The notes: generated from the sequence alone by a model not told the origin. Counted from the first letter of the stretch, positions 8,386 to 17,969 are shown. The stretch is DNA of 62,282 nucleotides from an uncultured Bacteroidales bacterium (GCA_946185745.1 CAMHKQ010000010.1:1-62282); one strand, 5' to 3'. A program made the numbers and translations.

Positions 8386-9468
8386 ATGACGGCTCCTTCG
8401 ACAGCGATACGCCTGAATCCCTTCAAGGGTATGGCCGGGCCGGAAGGCACTCCCGTCCCCTGGAGCCGCTATGGCCGCATCCTGTCCGAGCGTCCCAATT
8501 TCACCCTCGACCCTCTCTTCCACGCCGGCTGCTATTATGTGCAGGACAGCTCCGCGATGTACGTGGGCCACGTCTTCGGCAAGCATGCGGAAGGCGAGAA
8601 CCTCAGGGTGCTGGACCTTTGCGCGGCGCCGGGAGGGAAGACCACCGACCTGGCTGCCATCCTGCGCGGACGCTGCGGCGACGGCTTTACCCTTGTGGCC
8701 AACGAGGTCATCAAGTCGAGGGCCTCGGTGCTCCGCGACAACGTGGGCATCTGGGGCGACCCGAACGTGGTGGTTACCAGCGTCGACCCCGCCGTCATCG
8801 GGCGTGAGCTGAAGGGCTGGTTCGACGTAATCGTGGCCGACGTACCCTGCAGCGGCGAGGGCATGTTCCGCAAGGACCCGAGAGCAGAGAAGGAATGGAG
8901 CCCCGCCGTGGTGGAACTCTGCGCCGCCAGGCAGAAGCGCATCCTGGCGGATGTCTGGCCCGCCCTCAGGCAGGGCGGACTGCTGGTCTACTCCACCTGC
9001 ACCTACGAAGAAAAGGAGAACGACGGCAACCTGGAGTGGGCTGCCTCCGAACTGGGAGGGGAAATAATCTCCCCGTCGGGGGAATTCGAAGAGCACGGCG
9101 TGAGGCTTACGCGGTGGGGGAATCTGCTCCGTGCCGGCGAAGTACCCGGCGAAGGGCAGTGGGTTGGCGCGCTCAGGAAGAGCTCCCCGGCTCCGTCTTC
9201 CCGCAAACCCGTCATCCCCGGGGTGCTCCCCGCCGAAGAAACCGACAGGGCCCTGGCCATCGGATACAGGCCTGAGTGCCCCGTGGTGGAGTTGTCCCTC
9301 TCCGATGCCAGGAAATACCTGCATCGCGACACCCTTTGCCTTCCCGACGAACCGAAGGGCCTGCTTATAGCATCGTATCTTTCCCACCCGCTGGGATTCA
9401 TGAAAAATCTCGGTTCCCGCTGCAACAATCTGCTGCCCAAGAACCGCCGAATACTGATGGACGTATGA
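8386..9468 (+). CDS. NOL1/NOP2/RsmF-type RNA m5C methyltransferase
   Basis: SAM-dependent cytosine-5 methyltransferase, probably for rRNA or tRNA. The 360 residues include the SAM-binding motif DLCAAPGGKT, the motif IV Cys in DVPCSGEGMFRKD and the catalytic motif VI Cys in YSTCTYEEKEN. A C-terminal RNA-binding domain ends LLPKNRRILMDV. It begins almost directly at RLNPFKG, so the usual N-terminal region before the core is largely missing. The preceding stop is 2 bp upstream, leaving no room for a longer form. Its stop overlaps the next ATG by 4 bp. Confidence 0.88.
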   Translation: MTAPSTAIRLNPFKGMAGPEGTPVPWSRYGRILSERPNFTLDPLFHAGCYYVQDSSAMYVGHVFGKHAEGENLRVLDLCAAPGGKTTDLAAILRGRCGDGFTLVANEVIKSRASVLRDNVGIWGDPNVVVTSVDPAVIGRELKGWFDVIVADVPCSGEGMFRKDPRAEKEWSPAVVELCAARQKRILADVWPALRQGGLLVYSTCTYEEKENDGNLEWAASELGGEIISPSGEFEEHGVRLTRWGNLLRAGEVPGEGQWVGALRKSSPAPSSRKPVIPGVLPAEETDRALAIGYRPECPVVELSLSDARKYLHRDTLCLPDEPKGLLIASYLSHPLGFMKNLGSRCNNLLPKNRRILMDV

Positions 9469-10283
9469 AAAGATATTTAACCGTCATGGCGGCGCTGCTG
9501 TCCGCCGTATGTGCCCTGGCTCAGACTCCCCAGGAATTCAAGGCCTCCTACGACAGGCAGGTGGCCGCGGTAGGCACTTCCGGCCTGGGAGTGAAAGGCA
9601 TCCTGGAAGCCTGGAATGCGGCCTTCCCGGACGACACCACCATGCTGGAGAGCTGCTTTACCTATTTCCTCACGAAGGGCCGCGAGGTAGTGATAGAACC
9701 CCGTGTCGGCAAGAAGTATCTAGGCAAGGCACCCGCGTTCACCTTCAAGGACACTACGGGCACGGATGTTTTCTTCTATGAAATTCCCGTTTACGACGAC
9801 GCCCTTTTCACCCGCAGCCAGGAGTGCATCAGCAAGGCAATCAAGCTGGCCCCGAACAACCTGGGCTATCGTTTCGACGAAGTGGCGGCCCTGCTGGACT
9901 ATGAGCGGGAGAGCCCCGACATGGCCGCGGCCGCGCTGCTCGAGACCATCGAGTACAATTATACCGCAAAACCTGTGTGGAATGCCTCCGGAGGGGTCCT
10001 CACCCAGGAAGACTTCCGCCAGGGAATAATGGAATACTGCTACATGTTCTTCCAGCTGGGCACCCCGTCGGGCTACGAGAATTTCAAGCGCATTTCCGAA
10101 ACCATGCTCAGGTACGAGCCGAAAGACACTGGTTTCATCGACAACATCGGCGCCTACTGGCAGATATACAAGAAAGACTACAAGAAGGCCACCAAGTTCT
10201 ACAAGAAGGCCCTCAAGATAAACCCCGAGGATTATCCCGCACTGACAAACCTCAGAATTATTAATAAAATCAAAAAGAAATGA
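9465..10283 (+). CDS. Exported tetratricopeptide-repeat protein
   Basis: A 272-residue protein with a signal peptide (MKRYLTVMAALLSAVCALAQ, cleavage near residue 19). Helical repeat-like segments follow, including a clear TPR near the C-terminus (DNIGAYWQIYKKDYKKATKFYKKAL). It is probably periplasmic and binds a partner protein; the partner is unknown. ATGA overlaps link it to both the methyltransferase upstream and the M13 peptidase downstream, so the three are likely translationally coupled. Confidence 0.8.
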   Translation: MKRYLTVMAALLSAVCALAQTPQEFKASYDRQVAAVGTSGLGVKGILEAWNAAFPDDTTMLESCFTYFLTKGREVVIEPRVGKKYLGKAPAFTFKDTTGTDVFFYEIPVYDDALFTRSQECISKAIKLAPNNLGYRFDEVAALLDYERESPDMAAAALLETIEYNYTAKPVWNASGGVLTQEDFRQGIMEYCYMFFQLGTPSGYENFKRISETMLRYEPKDTGFIDNIGAYWQIYKKDYKKATKFYKKALKINPEDYPALTNLRIINKIKKK

Positions 10284-12292
10284 AAAAGGTATTTTTTCTG
10301 ATGATTCCTATTTTGACGCTGGCGGCATGCCAGCCCAAGGCAGAGAAGATTCCTGCCCTGGATCTCAGCAATCTTGACACCACCGTGGCTCCCGGAGCCG
10401 ACTTCTACAAGTACGCCACTCACGGCTGGCAGGTGAACAACCCGCTCAAGCCGGAGTTCTCCCGTTTCGGCAGCTTCGACCAGCTCAACGAAAACAACGT
10501 CATCCGCCTGAACGACCTCTTCGCGTCGATGACCACCATGAAGACCACTCCCGGCAGCGTGGAGCAGAAAATCGTGGACATCTACAAGCAGGGCCTCGAT
10601 TCCGTACGCCTGAACAAGGAAGGCGCTGAGCCCCTCAAGCCCTATGTGGCCATGGTTGAGGCGGTTTCTTCCAAGGAAGAGCTGGTGAACCTGCTCGCCG
10701 AACTGCACAACAGCAGCGTCGGTCCCTTCTTCGGGGGCTACGTGGAGGCAGACCTTACCGACAGCGATAACCAGATTTTCTATATGGGCCAGGGCGGCCT
10801 CGGAATCGGCGACCGCGACTACTATCTCCTCGAGTCGAACACCGCCATCAAGGAGGGCTACCGCACTTATCTTACCAAAATTCTCACCCTCGCCGGCGTG
10901 GAGGATCCCAAGGACGTGGCTGACAATGCCGTGTTCGTGGAAGAAATCCTTGCCAGGAACTCCTGGACCCGCGAGCAGGAAAGGGATATCCTTTCACTCT
11001 ACAACCCCTACAGCACCGCCGATCTCGAAAAGGCTTTCCCGGGCTTCCCCTTCGCCGCTTATCTTTCTGCGCGCGGAATTCCCGAGCAGGATAAGCTGAT
11101 CGTGGCCGAGCCGTCCTTCTTCCAGGCTTTCGCCGCCTACTTCGCCACCGCCGACCTCAAGGTGCTCAAGGATTATGTCCTCGCCCAGGTGGTCAGCAAC
11201 GGCACCAACGCCCTCAGCGATGATTTCTACGCCGCTTCGTTCGACTTCTACAGCAGGCAGATGGCCGGCGTCAAGGAGCAGAAGCCCCGCTGGAAGCGCG
11301 CAATGGCGGTTCCCAACGGCATCCTCCGCGAGGCTGTGGGCAAGATGTACGTCGAAAAGTACTTCCCCGAGAGCAGCAAGAAGCAGATGCTCGAGCTTGT
11401 GAAGAACCTTCAGGTTGCCCTCGGCGAGCATATCGCCGAACTCGACTGGATGAGCGACGCCACCAAGGCAAAGGCTCAGGAGAAGCTCGCCAACTTCACC
11501 GTGAAGATCGGCTATCCCGACAAGTGGAAAGACTACAGCACCCTCGAGGTCGATCCCGAAAAGAGCTATTTCGAGAACCTGCTCGCAGCCAGCAAGTGGT
11601 ATGTCGCAGACAACCTGAGCAAGCTCGGCAAGCCGACGGACAAGACCGAATGGGGCATGCCTCCCCAGATGGTGAACGCTTACTACAACCCCACCACCAA
11701 CGAGATCTGCTTCCCCGCTGCAATCCTCCAGCCTCCCTTCTTCAATCCCGATGCTGACGACGCAGTGAACTACGGCGCCATCGGCGTGGTCATCGGACAC
11801 GAGATGACCCACGGATTCGACGACCAGGGCCGGCTCTTCGACAAGGACGGCAACATGAACGACTGGTGGACCGAGGAAGACGCAGCCACCTTCAAGGCCA
11901 AGTCCGAGAAGCTCGTGAAGCAGTACTCCGAAGTGGAAATCCTTCCCGGAGTACATGCCAACGGCGCCAATACCCTCGGTGAGAACATCGCCGACCACGG
12001 CGGCCTGAGCATCGCCTACACCGCCCTGCACAACGCCATCGCCGGCAAGGACGTGAAGCCCATCGACGGATTCACCCCCGACCAGCGCTTCTACCTCGGC
12101 TATGCCACCGTCTGGGCACAGAACATCACCGACGAAGAGAAGGCCCGCCTGAACAATCTCGACGTGCATTCGCTGGGCAGCAACCGCGTGAACGTTGCCG
12201 TCCGCAACTTCCAGACCTTCTTCGACGCCTTCGGAATCAAGGAAGGCGACGCCATGTACAGGCCCGAGGAAGAGCGCGTCCATATCTGGTAA
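10280..12292 (+). CDS. pepO: M13 family zinc metallopeptidase (neprilysin/PepO-like), lipoprotein
   Basis: A 670-residue peptidase of the neprilysin/endothelin-converting-enzyme family. The N-terminus MKKVFFLMIPILTLAAC is a lipoprotein signal with Cys17 as the lipidated residue, so it is anchored in the envelope. The zinc site HEMTHGFDDQG (first His about residue 507) and the third-ligand region ENIADHGGL are intact, as are the N-terminal M13 domain and the typical C-terminus (YRPEEERVHIW). It overlaps the TPR gene by 4 bp and is followed after 4 bp by a TTG-started permease gene. Confidence 0.93.
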   Translation: MKKVFFLMIPILTLAACQPKAEKIPALDLSNLDTTVAPGADFYKYATHGWQVNNPLKPEFSRFGSFDQLNENNVIRLNDLFASMTTMKTTPGSVEQKIVDIYKQGLDSVRLNKEGAEPLKPYVAMVEAVSSKEELVNLLAELHNSSVGPFFGGYVEADLTDSDNQIFYMGQGGLGIGDRDYYLLESNTAIKEGYRTYLTKILTLAGVEDPKDVADNAVFVEEILARNSWTREQERDILSLYNPYSTADLEKAFPGFPFAAYLSARGIPEQDKLIVAEPSFFQAFAAYFATADLKVLKDYVLAQVVSNGTNALSDDFYAASFDFYSRQMAGVKEQKPRWKRAMAVPNGILREAVGKMYVEKYFPESSKKQMLELVKNLQVALGEHIAELDWMSDATKAKAQEKLANFTVKIGYPDKWKDYSTLEVDPEKSYFENLLAASKWYVADNLSKLGKPTDKTEWGMPPQMVNAYYNPTTNEICFPAAILQPPFFNPDADDAVNYGAIGVVIGHEMTHGFDDQGRLFDKDGNMNDWWTEEDAATFKAKSEKLVKQYSEVEILPGVHANGANTLGENIADHGGLSIAYTALHNAIAGKDVKPIDGFTPDQRFYLGYATVWAQNITDEEKARLNNLDVHSLGSNRVNVAVRNFQTFFDAFGIKEGDAMYRPEEERVHIW

Positions 12293-12296
12293 ACTC

Positions 12297-13433
12297 TTGA
12301 AAGCGTCCCGTTTCATATCGGAACGCCTCGATTTCCGGGGAAGGATAACGGTCGTAGCCACGGCCGTATCCTTCCTCGTTATCATTATCGCCGTAGCCGT
12401 TGTGGACGGGTTCCGCATGGAAATCCGTAACGGCGTCAGCGAAATCATGGGGGACGTCCAGCTCACTGCAGCCGGCGCAAGCTACTTCGGAGAAGGGGAG
12501 CCGGTGAGCGAAAGCGGCTTCTCCATCGAAGACCTGCGGGAACTGAACGGCGTGAAGGACGTGGTGCCCGCAATCTACCGCACCGGCATAGTCAGGAACG
12601 GCACTGACATCCAGGGCGTGCTTTTCAAGGGCGTGCCCTCCGCCGACAGCGTCGCCCTGGGGGTGTCCATCCCCGCCACCCTGGCGGACAGGCTCGACCT
12701 GAAGGAGGGCGATCCGCTGCTCACCTATTTCGTGGGAGAAAGCGTCAAGGTGCGCAAGTTCACGGTGCGGGCGGTGTACAGCGACCTGCTGCGCACCGAC
12801 GACAATATGGTGGTCTATGCCTCCATTCCCGATCTCCAGCGGGTCAACGGCTGGTCGGAGGGGGAATATTCCGCCCTGGAAATGCGCCTTGAAGACCGCT
12901 GGCGCTCGTACGACGGCGAAAACCGGAAAGCTGCCGAGGCGGCCGTCCTGAGCGGGCTCGCCGCACAGACCGCCTATGGTCGCTTCAGCCGTCTTTTCGA
13001 CTGGCTCAACCTGTTGGATTTCAATGTGCTGGCCATCCTGCTCCTGATGATTCTGGTAGCCGGTTTCAACATGGTTTCGGGGCTGCTCATTATGCTGTTC
13101 CGCCACACCGGCACCATCGGCACGCTGAAGGCCGTGGGTATGGACAACAGGGGGATAGCCGGAGTGTTCCTGCGCGTCGCTTCGCGGGTGGTGCTACTGG
13201 GCATGGCCATAGGAAACGCGCTGGCCCTGCTGTTCTGCCTTGTCCAGGGCACGACGCACCTTCTCCGGCTCAATCCCGAGAACTATTTCGTAAGCTATGT
13301 GCCCGTTTGGGTGAACGTCCCGAAGATTCTGCTCGCGGACGCCGTGGCCTATCTGGCCATCATGCTGCTCATGCTCCTGCCGTCCCTGTTCATAGCCAGG
13401 GTCGATCCGGCCGACACGGTCAGGGTGAAGTAG
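12297..13433 (+). CDS. FtsX/LolE-type ABC transporter permease, TTG start
   Basis: A 378-residue inner-membrane protein: N-terminal helix (ITVVATAVSFLVIIIAVAVVDGF), a large periplasmic MacB-like domain (about 40-235), then three C-terminal helices. The arrangement matches LolC/LolE and FtsX-type permeases that move lipoproteins or act mechanically on the envelope. No ATPase partner is in the window. The frame is open further upstream, but homology begins at LKASRFISERLDFRG; a TTG codon 4 nt after the peptidase stop is the best start, since earlier candidates lie deep inside the peptidase gene. A second permease of this type is at 59123-60331. Confidence 0.85.
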   Translation: MKASRFISERLDFRGRITVVATAVSFLVIIIAVAVVDGFRMEIRNGVSEIMGDVQLTAAGASYFGEGEPVSESGFSIEDLRELNGVKDVVPAIYRTGIVRNGTDIQGVLFKGVPSADSVALGVSIPATLADRLDLKEGDPLLTYFVGESVKVRKFTVRAVYSDLLRTDDNMVVYASIPDLQRVNGWSEGEYSALEMRLEDRWRSYDGENRKAAEAAVLSGLAAQTAYGRFSRLFDWLNLLDFNVLAILLLMILVAGFNMVSGLLIMLFRHTGTIGTLKAVGMDNRGIAGVFLRVASRVVLLGMAIGNALALLFCLVQGTTHLLRLNPENYFVSYVPVWVNVPKILLADAVAYLAIMLLMLLPSLFIARVDPADTVRVK

Positions 13434-13437
13434 CGGA

Positions 13438-14124
13438 TCAGGGCGCGATTGCCCTGTATTTCTCGTAGCGGGCCATCACCGCATCCACGAAGTTTATGGT
13501 TTCCTCTCCGTGGAACTTTCCGAGCTTCACGGTGTCTACCGTGAGGATGGAATCGGTGCGCATTTCGGGAATCAGGCCCGCGAGGTTGTCCCAGTAGCCG
13601 GGATCAATTCCCTTGTGCCTTGCAAAGTTGATGAGGTCGCGCACCCGCCCGGCCCCCGCGTTGTAGGCGGCCAGGGTGAGCTTCTGCCTTTCGGTTTCGT
13701 TGGCGGCTACGGAGCCGTAATTCCTCGAGAGGCTCTGCAGGTACCTGGTGCCGGCCATTACGCTCTGTGAGGCGTCCAGCAGGCTGTCGGCCCCGAAGGC
13801 CTTTGCGGTGGAGGGCATCATCTGCATGAGGCCGGCAGCGCCCCTTCTGCTGAGCGCGTCGTGCCTGAAATTGGATTCGTGGAAGATGATGGCCGAAACG
13901 AAGCGCCAGTCGAGTGAGGCGGAATCGGACCACGACTTGATGAGCGAGTCGTAGGGGCTGATTCTGTAGTCTGCTGTCTTATACCTGTTTTCCAGGGGGA
14001 TATAGACTTCCACTTCTTCCACGACGGGCTCTTCCGCCCTGTAATTCCGGCAGAACACTGCGCCGGCTACGAGCACTACGAGTGCACCGAGCGCGGCGAG
14101 GCATGACGCTGCGCTATCTTTCAT
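13438..14124 (-). CDS. Membrane-anchored lytic transglycosylase (SLT domain)
   Basis: A 228-residue enzyme predicted to cleave peptidoglycan glycan strands to 1,6-anhydroMurNAc ends. An N-terminal hydrophobic anchor (about residues 6-24) precedes the SLT domain, with the catalytic Glu in FHESNFRHDA, then GAAGLMQMMPSTA and LTLAAYNAGAGRV. This is an MltF/MltC-like layout without a substrate-binding domain. Its start overlaps the 3' end of the large barrel gene by 11 bp, so the two are one transcription unit. The 3' end faces the permease with a 4-bp gap. Confidence 0.9.
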   Translation of the reverse strand: MKDSAASCLAALGALVVLVAGAVFCRNYRAEEPVVEEVEVYIPLENRYKTADYRISPYDSLIKSWSDSASLDWRFVSAIIFHESNFRHDALSRRGAAGLMQMMPSTAKAFGADSLLDASQSVMAGTRYLQSLSRNYGSVAANETERQKLTLAAYNAGAGRVRDLINFARHKGIDPGYWDNLAGLIPEMRTDSILTVDTVKLGKFHGEETINFVDAVMARYEKYRAIAP

Positions 14125-16912
14125 TCCTGCTGGTAGATATGCCGCTCCTCGAAGAACTGCCCTGGCGGGATGCGGGAGAGGACAATGAACTGTCGGAAGT
14201 GGAAGACGAGGACGCGGAACCCGATCCGGAGCTCCTCTGCGAGGCCCTCGTATCCTTTGCCGGATATACGTAGAACGGCCAGAAAATGCCTACCTTGAAG
14301 GCTCTCTGCGTGCCGATGAAGCCATGCGTGGAGAAATAGTCTGCCTTCTTGAACGGCCAGCCCATGTTGGCGTTTTCAAGCTTGAGGAAGATGCAGGCCT
14401 GTTTCCACTGCATGTTTATGAACGCATCCACTACGGGACCGCTGTTGTAAAGCTCCTTCGTCTGGTTCTGGAATACGCCCAGGTTGGGGTTCCACGCCGG
14501 TGCGTTCCATGCGGTGTTGTACCATCCGTTGAGGCCTACCTGCATTACCAGTACGTTGGAGTGGTGTTCCTCGCTGCGCTGCGCCACGAACTCGATGTAC
14601 CATTTGAGATTGACGGCAAGTTTCGGCAGCGGCATCACTTCGGGTTTGGAGCTCAGCTGGAAGAGCACCCGGTTGTCTAGATGCAGGAAATCCGCTATGC
14701 AGAAGTCCTTCCGCGCCGAGGCGGAGAACACGCTCATGGCCGGGGAATTCTGCCTTATGACGCCGAGGGTGTCATAATAGAGGTTGCCTGCGAGCAGGGC
14801 GTAACCGACCTCTGCGGAAGCTCTCAGATAGGGTGCGTCCACCCTGCCCTGCACCTTGGTGGTGGACGTCTTGCCAAAGTCGTTGTCCCAGATGTAATGG
14901 TTGGTGTAGATGTGCTTCTGGTACCACTGCGGCTCCTGCAGGGAGGTTTCGAAGCCTGCGGAAACCGTGAGCGGGCTGCGGCGGGCCTTCCTGAACGGAT
15001 AGAACCTCATTGCGGCGTTCGCCTCGATGTCGAAGTCGCCGATTTCGGCTCCGGCGAAGGTGAATCTTCCCTTCGCGTTCCAGTTGAAGAAGTCGTGTAT
15101 GTTGCCCTCCACTCCGGCATAGGCGTAGAGGGAGTTCTCCCTGTGGATCTTGTCGGTCTTGGTGGTGTCCTGCCAGGCTTCCTGGTAGGTGCGCAGCTTG
15201 TCGCCTATGCCCACGTTGAGCTTGGATATGAAGGCGTCGTCGCTCCACGGCTGCAGCCGCACGAACACCTTGTTGTCGAGGTTCATGACCTTGAAGGTGT
15301 CGAGGCTGGCCATCCCGTAGTTGAACACGTCGTCGTACAGCGAAACGGCTGCGGTGGAGCCGGAGGATAAGTTGTCGGAATAGTCGCGCGCATACCGGCT
15401 CCATTCGCTGCTGTGGCCTATGAAGAAGGAGGTGACGTTTCGGTCGAGAGAGTCGGGCTTCCGGGCGATGGCGGTCGAATCGGGCGCTGCCAGACTGTCC
15501 TTCACGGCGGTAGTGTCGCCTGCGGCAAGGGTGTCGGCCAGGACCTTCTTCCCGCTGAAGAGGTCCTGTACGAAGGACATCGGGATACGGACCTGCTGGT
15601 CCAGGAAGACGGTGCGACGCTTGATGTGCGAGGCGGCTCCGGTCAGGTTGACCGCAATTTCGCGGGAGTCCACCGTGGTGTCCCTGATCCACGAGTTGTC
15701 CACTATGCCTCCGTTCTCCTTGCGGGTGACGGAGTTGGAGATGAAGCCGGCGGTGGCCATGTACTTCTTGCCCAGGTAGTTGGCAGATGTGGAGAAGGTC
15801 TTGTTGGCCGTTTCTTCCTCCAGCAGCATGCCGCCTCCGCCCCAGCGGTCATAGAGAATCTGGAAGTTGAGTTCGGGGGTGATGTTCTGGGTGGTGAGTA
15901 TGTGGATGTTGTCGCTCTCCTTGGCGGTCTTGGCGAGGATGGTGCCCCAGTATGCCAGCTCCGTGTACGGGGTTTTGGTGTTGTAGTTGGGAAGGGTCCC
16001 GTGGCTGAAGGTCCAGGCTTCGGTGGGAGTGTAGAAATCGAGCCCGCTGTCGCTCTTGCGGCGGAAATAGTTGAAGCTCTGTACCGGCGAGCCCGCTACG
16101 CCCAGCCAGCTCGCGCCCACGTCCTGACGCTTGAAGGCGTAGTCCTCGAAGTAGTAGTTGAAACTGGTGTCGGGAACGTAGGCGTCCACCTTCTGGAAGT
16201 CCGGGTCGGTCTGCCATGCGATGATGCGCTTGTACTGCATCGTGTCGGGGATGGCGAAGGCCTGGAGCACGCGGGGCGTGGCTCTCCTGATGCTGTCGCG
16301 GACGGCGTCCTCCTCTTCCTTGATTTCCTTCAGGGAGTCGGCGATATGGCGCTGCTTCTTGATGAGCTGTTCCTGGTCGTATTTCTTCCTTGCTTCGGGA
16401 GTAAGGCCGTTGTACCATTTTTCAAAGGCTGCCTTAGCCAGTTCGTCCTGGACCACTATGTACAGCGAGTCGAGTTTCACCAGGTCGGAGGAATCCTGCC
16501 TTGCCGCGAGCGTATCCTTCGCCTCCCAGTGGAGTTTTTCGGACTGGCGGAGGGAGTCGGACACCTCCACGTGGGTGAGGGAGTCCATCAGGGCCACGTA
16601 GTATTTGTAGCGGAACGGGTCGATGAGGCGCAGGGAGTCGGGGGCGTGAAGGGTGTCGCGGGCCGTGAGGAGAGTGTCTCCGGATGCCCCGTAGTTGCCT
16701 TTCATGGCGGCCAGGATGCTGTCGCTGAGGGCCACCTCGCCCAGGTCGCCCTTGCGGTTGAGCTTGTAGGCGTCTTTCTGGTATATGACGGTGTCCTGCA
16801 CCGGAGCCGCCAGGTCGAAGGTCTTGTGAACCGGCCTCGACGTGGAGAGGCTGGCTGCAAGGGCCGCGCCCATTACCGCTGCAGGGAACAATATGTTTTT
16901 CAAAACACTCAC
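14114..16912 (-). CDS. Large putative outer-membrane porin (Porin_10-like), GTG start
   Basis: A protein of about 932 residues. N-terminal signal segment (NILFPAAVMGAALAASL), an Asp/Ser-rich, partly coiled linker (about 60-220), then a long beta-barrel with many alternating aromatic strands (for example SLYAYAGVEGNIHDFF). It resembles the Bacteroidota putative porin family; substrate unknown. The GTG at 16912 is preferred: the only longer in-frame start (TTG, 16921) overlaps the TATTTTTG promoter box, whereas GTG sits 6 nt after it. After the last strand (KVGIFWPFYVYP) a tail of about 45 Ser/Gly/Arg-rich residues follows, unusual for a barrel. Confidence 0.8.
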   Translation of the reverse strand: MSVLKNILFPAAVMGAALAASLSTSRPVHKTFDLAAPVQDTVIYQKDAYKLNRKGDLGEVALSDSILAAMKGNYGASGDTLLTARDTLHAPDSLRLIDPFRYKYYVALMDSLTHVEVSDSLRQSEKLHWEAKDTLAARQDSSDLVKLDSLYIVVQDELAKAAFEKWYNGLTPEARKKYDQEQLIKKQRHIADSLKEIKEEEDAVRDSIRRATPRVLQAFAIPDTMQYKRIIAWQTDPDFQKVDAYVPDTSFNYYFEDYAFKRQDVGASWLGVAGSPVQSFNYFRRKSDSGLDFYTPTEAWTFSHGTLPNYNTKTPYTELAYWGTILAKTAKESDNIHILTTQNITPELNFQILYDRWGGGGMLLEEETANKTFSTSANYLGKKYMATAGFISNSVTRKENGGIVDNSWIRDTTVDSREIAVNLTGAASHIKRRTVFLDQQVRIPMSFVQDLFSGKKVLADTLAAGDTTAVKDSLAAPDSTAIARKPDSLDRNVTSFFIGHSSEWSRYARDYSDNLSSGSTAAVSLYDDVFNYGMASLDTFKVMNLDNKVFVRLQPWSDDAFISKLNVGIGDKLRTYQEAWQDTTKTDKIHRENSLYAYAGVEGNIHDFFNWNAKGRFTFAGAEIGDFDIEANAAMRFYPFRKARRSPLTVSAGFETSLQEPQWYQKHIYTNHYIWDNDFGKTSTTKVQGRVDAPYLRASAEVGYALLAGNLYYDTLGVIRQNSPAMSVFSASARKDFCIADFLHLDNRVLFQLSSKPEVMPLPKLAVNLKWYIEFVAQRSEEHHSNVLVMQVGLNGWYNTAWNAPAWNPNLGVFQNQTKELYNSGPVVDAFINMQWKQACIFLKLENANMGWPFKKADYFSTHGFIGTQRAFKVGIFWPFYVYPAKDTRASQRSSGSGSASSSSTSDSSLSSPASRQGSSSRSGISTSRNER

Positions 16913-16918
16913 AATCTG

Positions 16919-16926
16919 CAAAAATA
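16919..16926 (-). promoter_or_regulatory. TAnnTTTG promoter box for the porin-transglycosylase unit
   Basis: TATTTTTG on the minus strand, 6 nt before the inferred GTG start at 16912. Divergent from the box at 16942-16949. Confidence 0.6.
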
Positions 16927-16941
16927 CCTATTTTTTTTGAT

Positions 16942-16949
16942 TATCTTTG
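16942..16949 (+). promoter_or_regulatory. TAnnTTTG promoter box for the AmgK-like kinase
   Basis: TATCTTTG on the plus strand, 6 nt before the ATG at 16956. It rules out the in-frame TTG at 16947, which lies inside the box. Confidence 0.7.
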
Positions 16950-16955
16950 CGATAT

Positions 16956-17969
16956 ATGGAACGCTTGGTCAAACTTTACAGGGATCGCTTCGGCCGGGAG
17001 CCGGAAGAAGTGGCCCTCCTTCCCCTCAGCGGCAGCGCCCGCAAATATTACAGAATGAGCGGAGCCGGCGAGCCCGTAATAGGCTGCCTGGGCACCAATC
17101 TCAAGGAAAACCGCGCCTTTCTGGCCATAGACACGGCCATGAGGGCGGCGGGGGTGAACGCTCCCGAGGTGTATTCGGTGAGCGACGACGGTTTCGCCTA
17201 TCTTCAGGAAGACCTCGGGGGAGGGCAGCTGTTCGAGCTGCTCAAGCCTTCCATTGCCGCAGGCAGTTTCTCTCCCGAAGAAAAAGGTTGGCTCAAGTCC
17301 GTCATGGCGGCCCTTCCGCTGGTGCAGTTCGGCACCGGTCGCGGCGTAGACTGGGGGGTGTGCTTCCCCGACCGCGAGTTCAACGCGCGGATGGTCAACT
17401 TCGACATCAACTATTTCAAATACTGCTACCTCAAGGAAAGCGGCGTCGATTTCGACGAAATCGCCCTCCAGGACGACATCGACACCCTCTGCGCGGACGC
17501 TCTGGCTCCTTTCGGACAAACCTTCATGTACCGCGACTTCCAGGCCCGAAACATCATGATGCGCGACGGGCAGCCCTGGTTCATCGACTTCCAGGGTGGC
17601 CGCAGGGGTCCCGTCCAGTACGACCTGGCATCCTTCCTCTTCAATGCCGGAACCCATTTTTCGAAAGAACTCCGCGCCGAGCTTGAAGACGTCTACATCG
17701 ACGCACTGAAGGAATTCATGCCCGTATCACGCGAGCAGTTCATGGAGCAGTACCGCCTTATCACGCTAGTGAGGCTCCTGCAGGAGTTCGGGGCCTACGG
17801 TTTCCGCGGCCTCATAGAGCGCAAACAGCTCTTCATCGATTGCATCCCTCCCGCGCAAAAGGTTCTGGGAGAGCTGGTTGCGGAGCCGTTCCCGCGCTAT
17901 CCCCACCTTACGGACGTGCTCCGCAGGGTAGCTACAGACGAAGGCGGAATTTGCAGGAATATTCTGTAA
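16956..17969 (+). CDS. APH-family sugar kinase, AmgK-like (MurNAc/GlcNAc anomeric kinase candidate)
   Basis: A 337-residue protein with the aminoglycoside-phosphotransferase fold. The catalytic loop is YRDFQARNIMM (usual HGD has become YRD) and the metal-binding motif is IDFQGG. The family includes AmgK, which phosphorylates MurNAc at C1 in the cell-wall recycling route that feeds MurU. A MurU-like nucleotidyltransferase lies 2.3 kb downstream, which supports that assignment; a resistance role is unlikely. Many Bacteroidota relatives carry an added RapZ-like C-terminal domain, absent here. Its stop codon overlaps the next gene's promoter box. Confidence 0.72.
   Translation: MERLVKLYRDRFGREPEEVALLPLSGSARKYYRMSGAGEPVIGCLGTNLKENRAFLAIDTAMRAAGVNAPEVYSVSDDGFAYLQEDLGGGQLFELLKPSIAAGSFSPEEKGWLKSVMAALPLVQFGTGRGVDWGVCFPDREFNARMVNFDINYFKYCYLKESGVDFDEIALQDDIDTLCADALAPFGQTFMYRDFQARNIMMRDGQPWFIDFQGGRRGPVQYDLASFLFNAGTHFSKELRAELEDVYIDALKEFMPVSREQFMEQYRLITLVRLLQEFGAYGFRGLIERKQLFIDCIPPAQKVLGELVAEPFPRYPHLTDVLRRVATDEGGICRNIL

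Noticed and set aside
10994..12466. 490-codon minus-strand ORF
   Set aside because: Antisense to the M13 peptidase and the permease start.
15413..17686. 757-codon plus-strand ORF
   Set aside because: Runs antisense to the porin and then out of frame through the kinase; no domain visible.
16956..17969. Aminoglycoside resistance kinase
   Set aside because: APH fold only; the catalytic loop differs and the context points to cell-wall sugar recycling.
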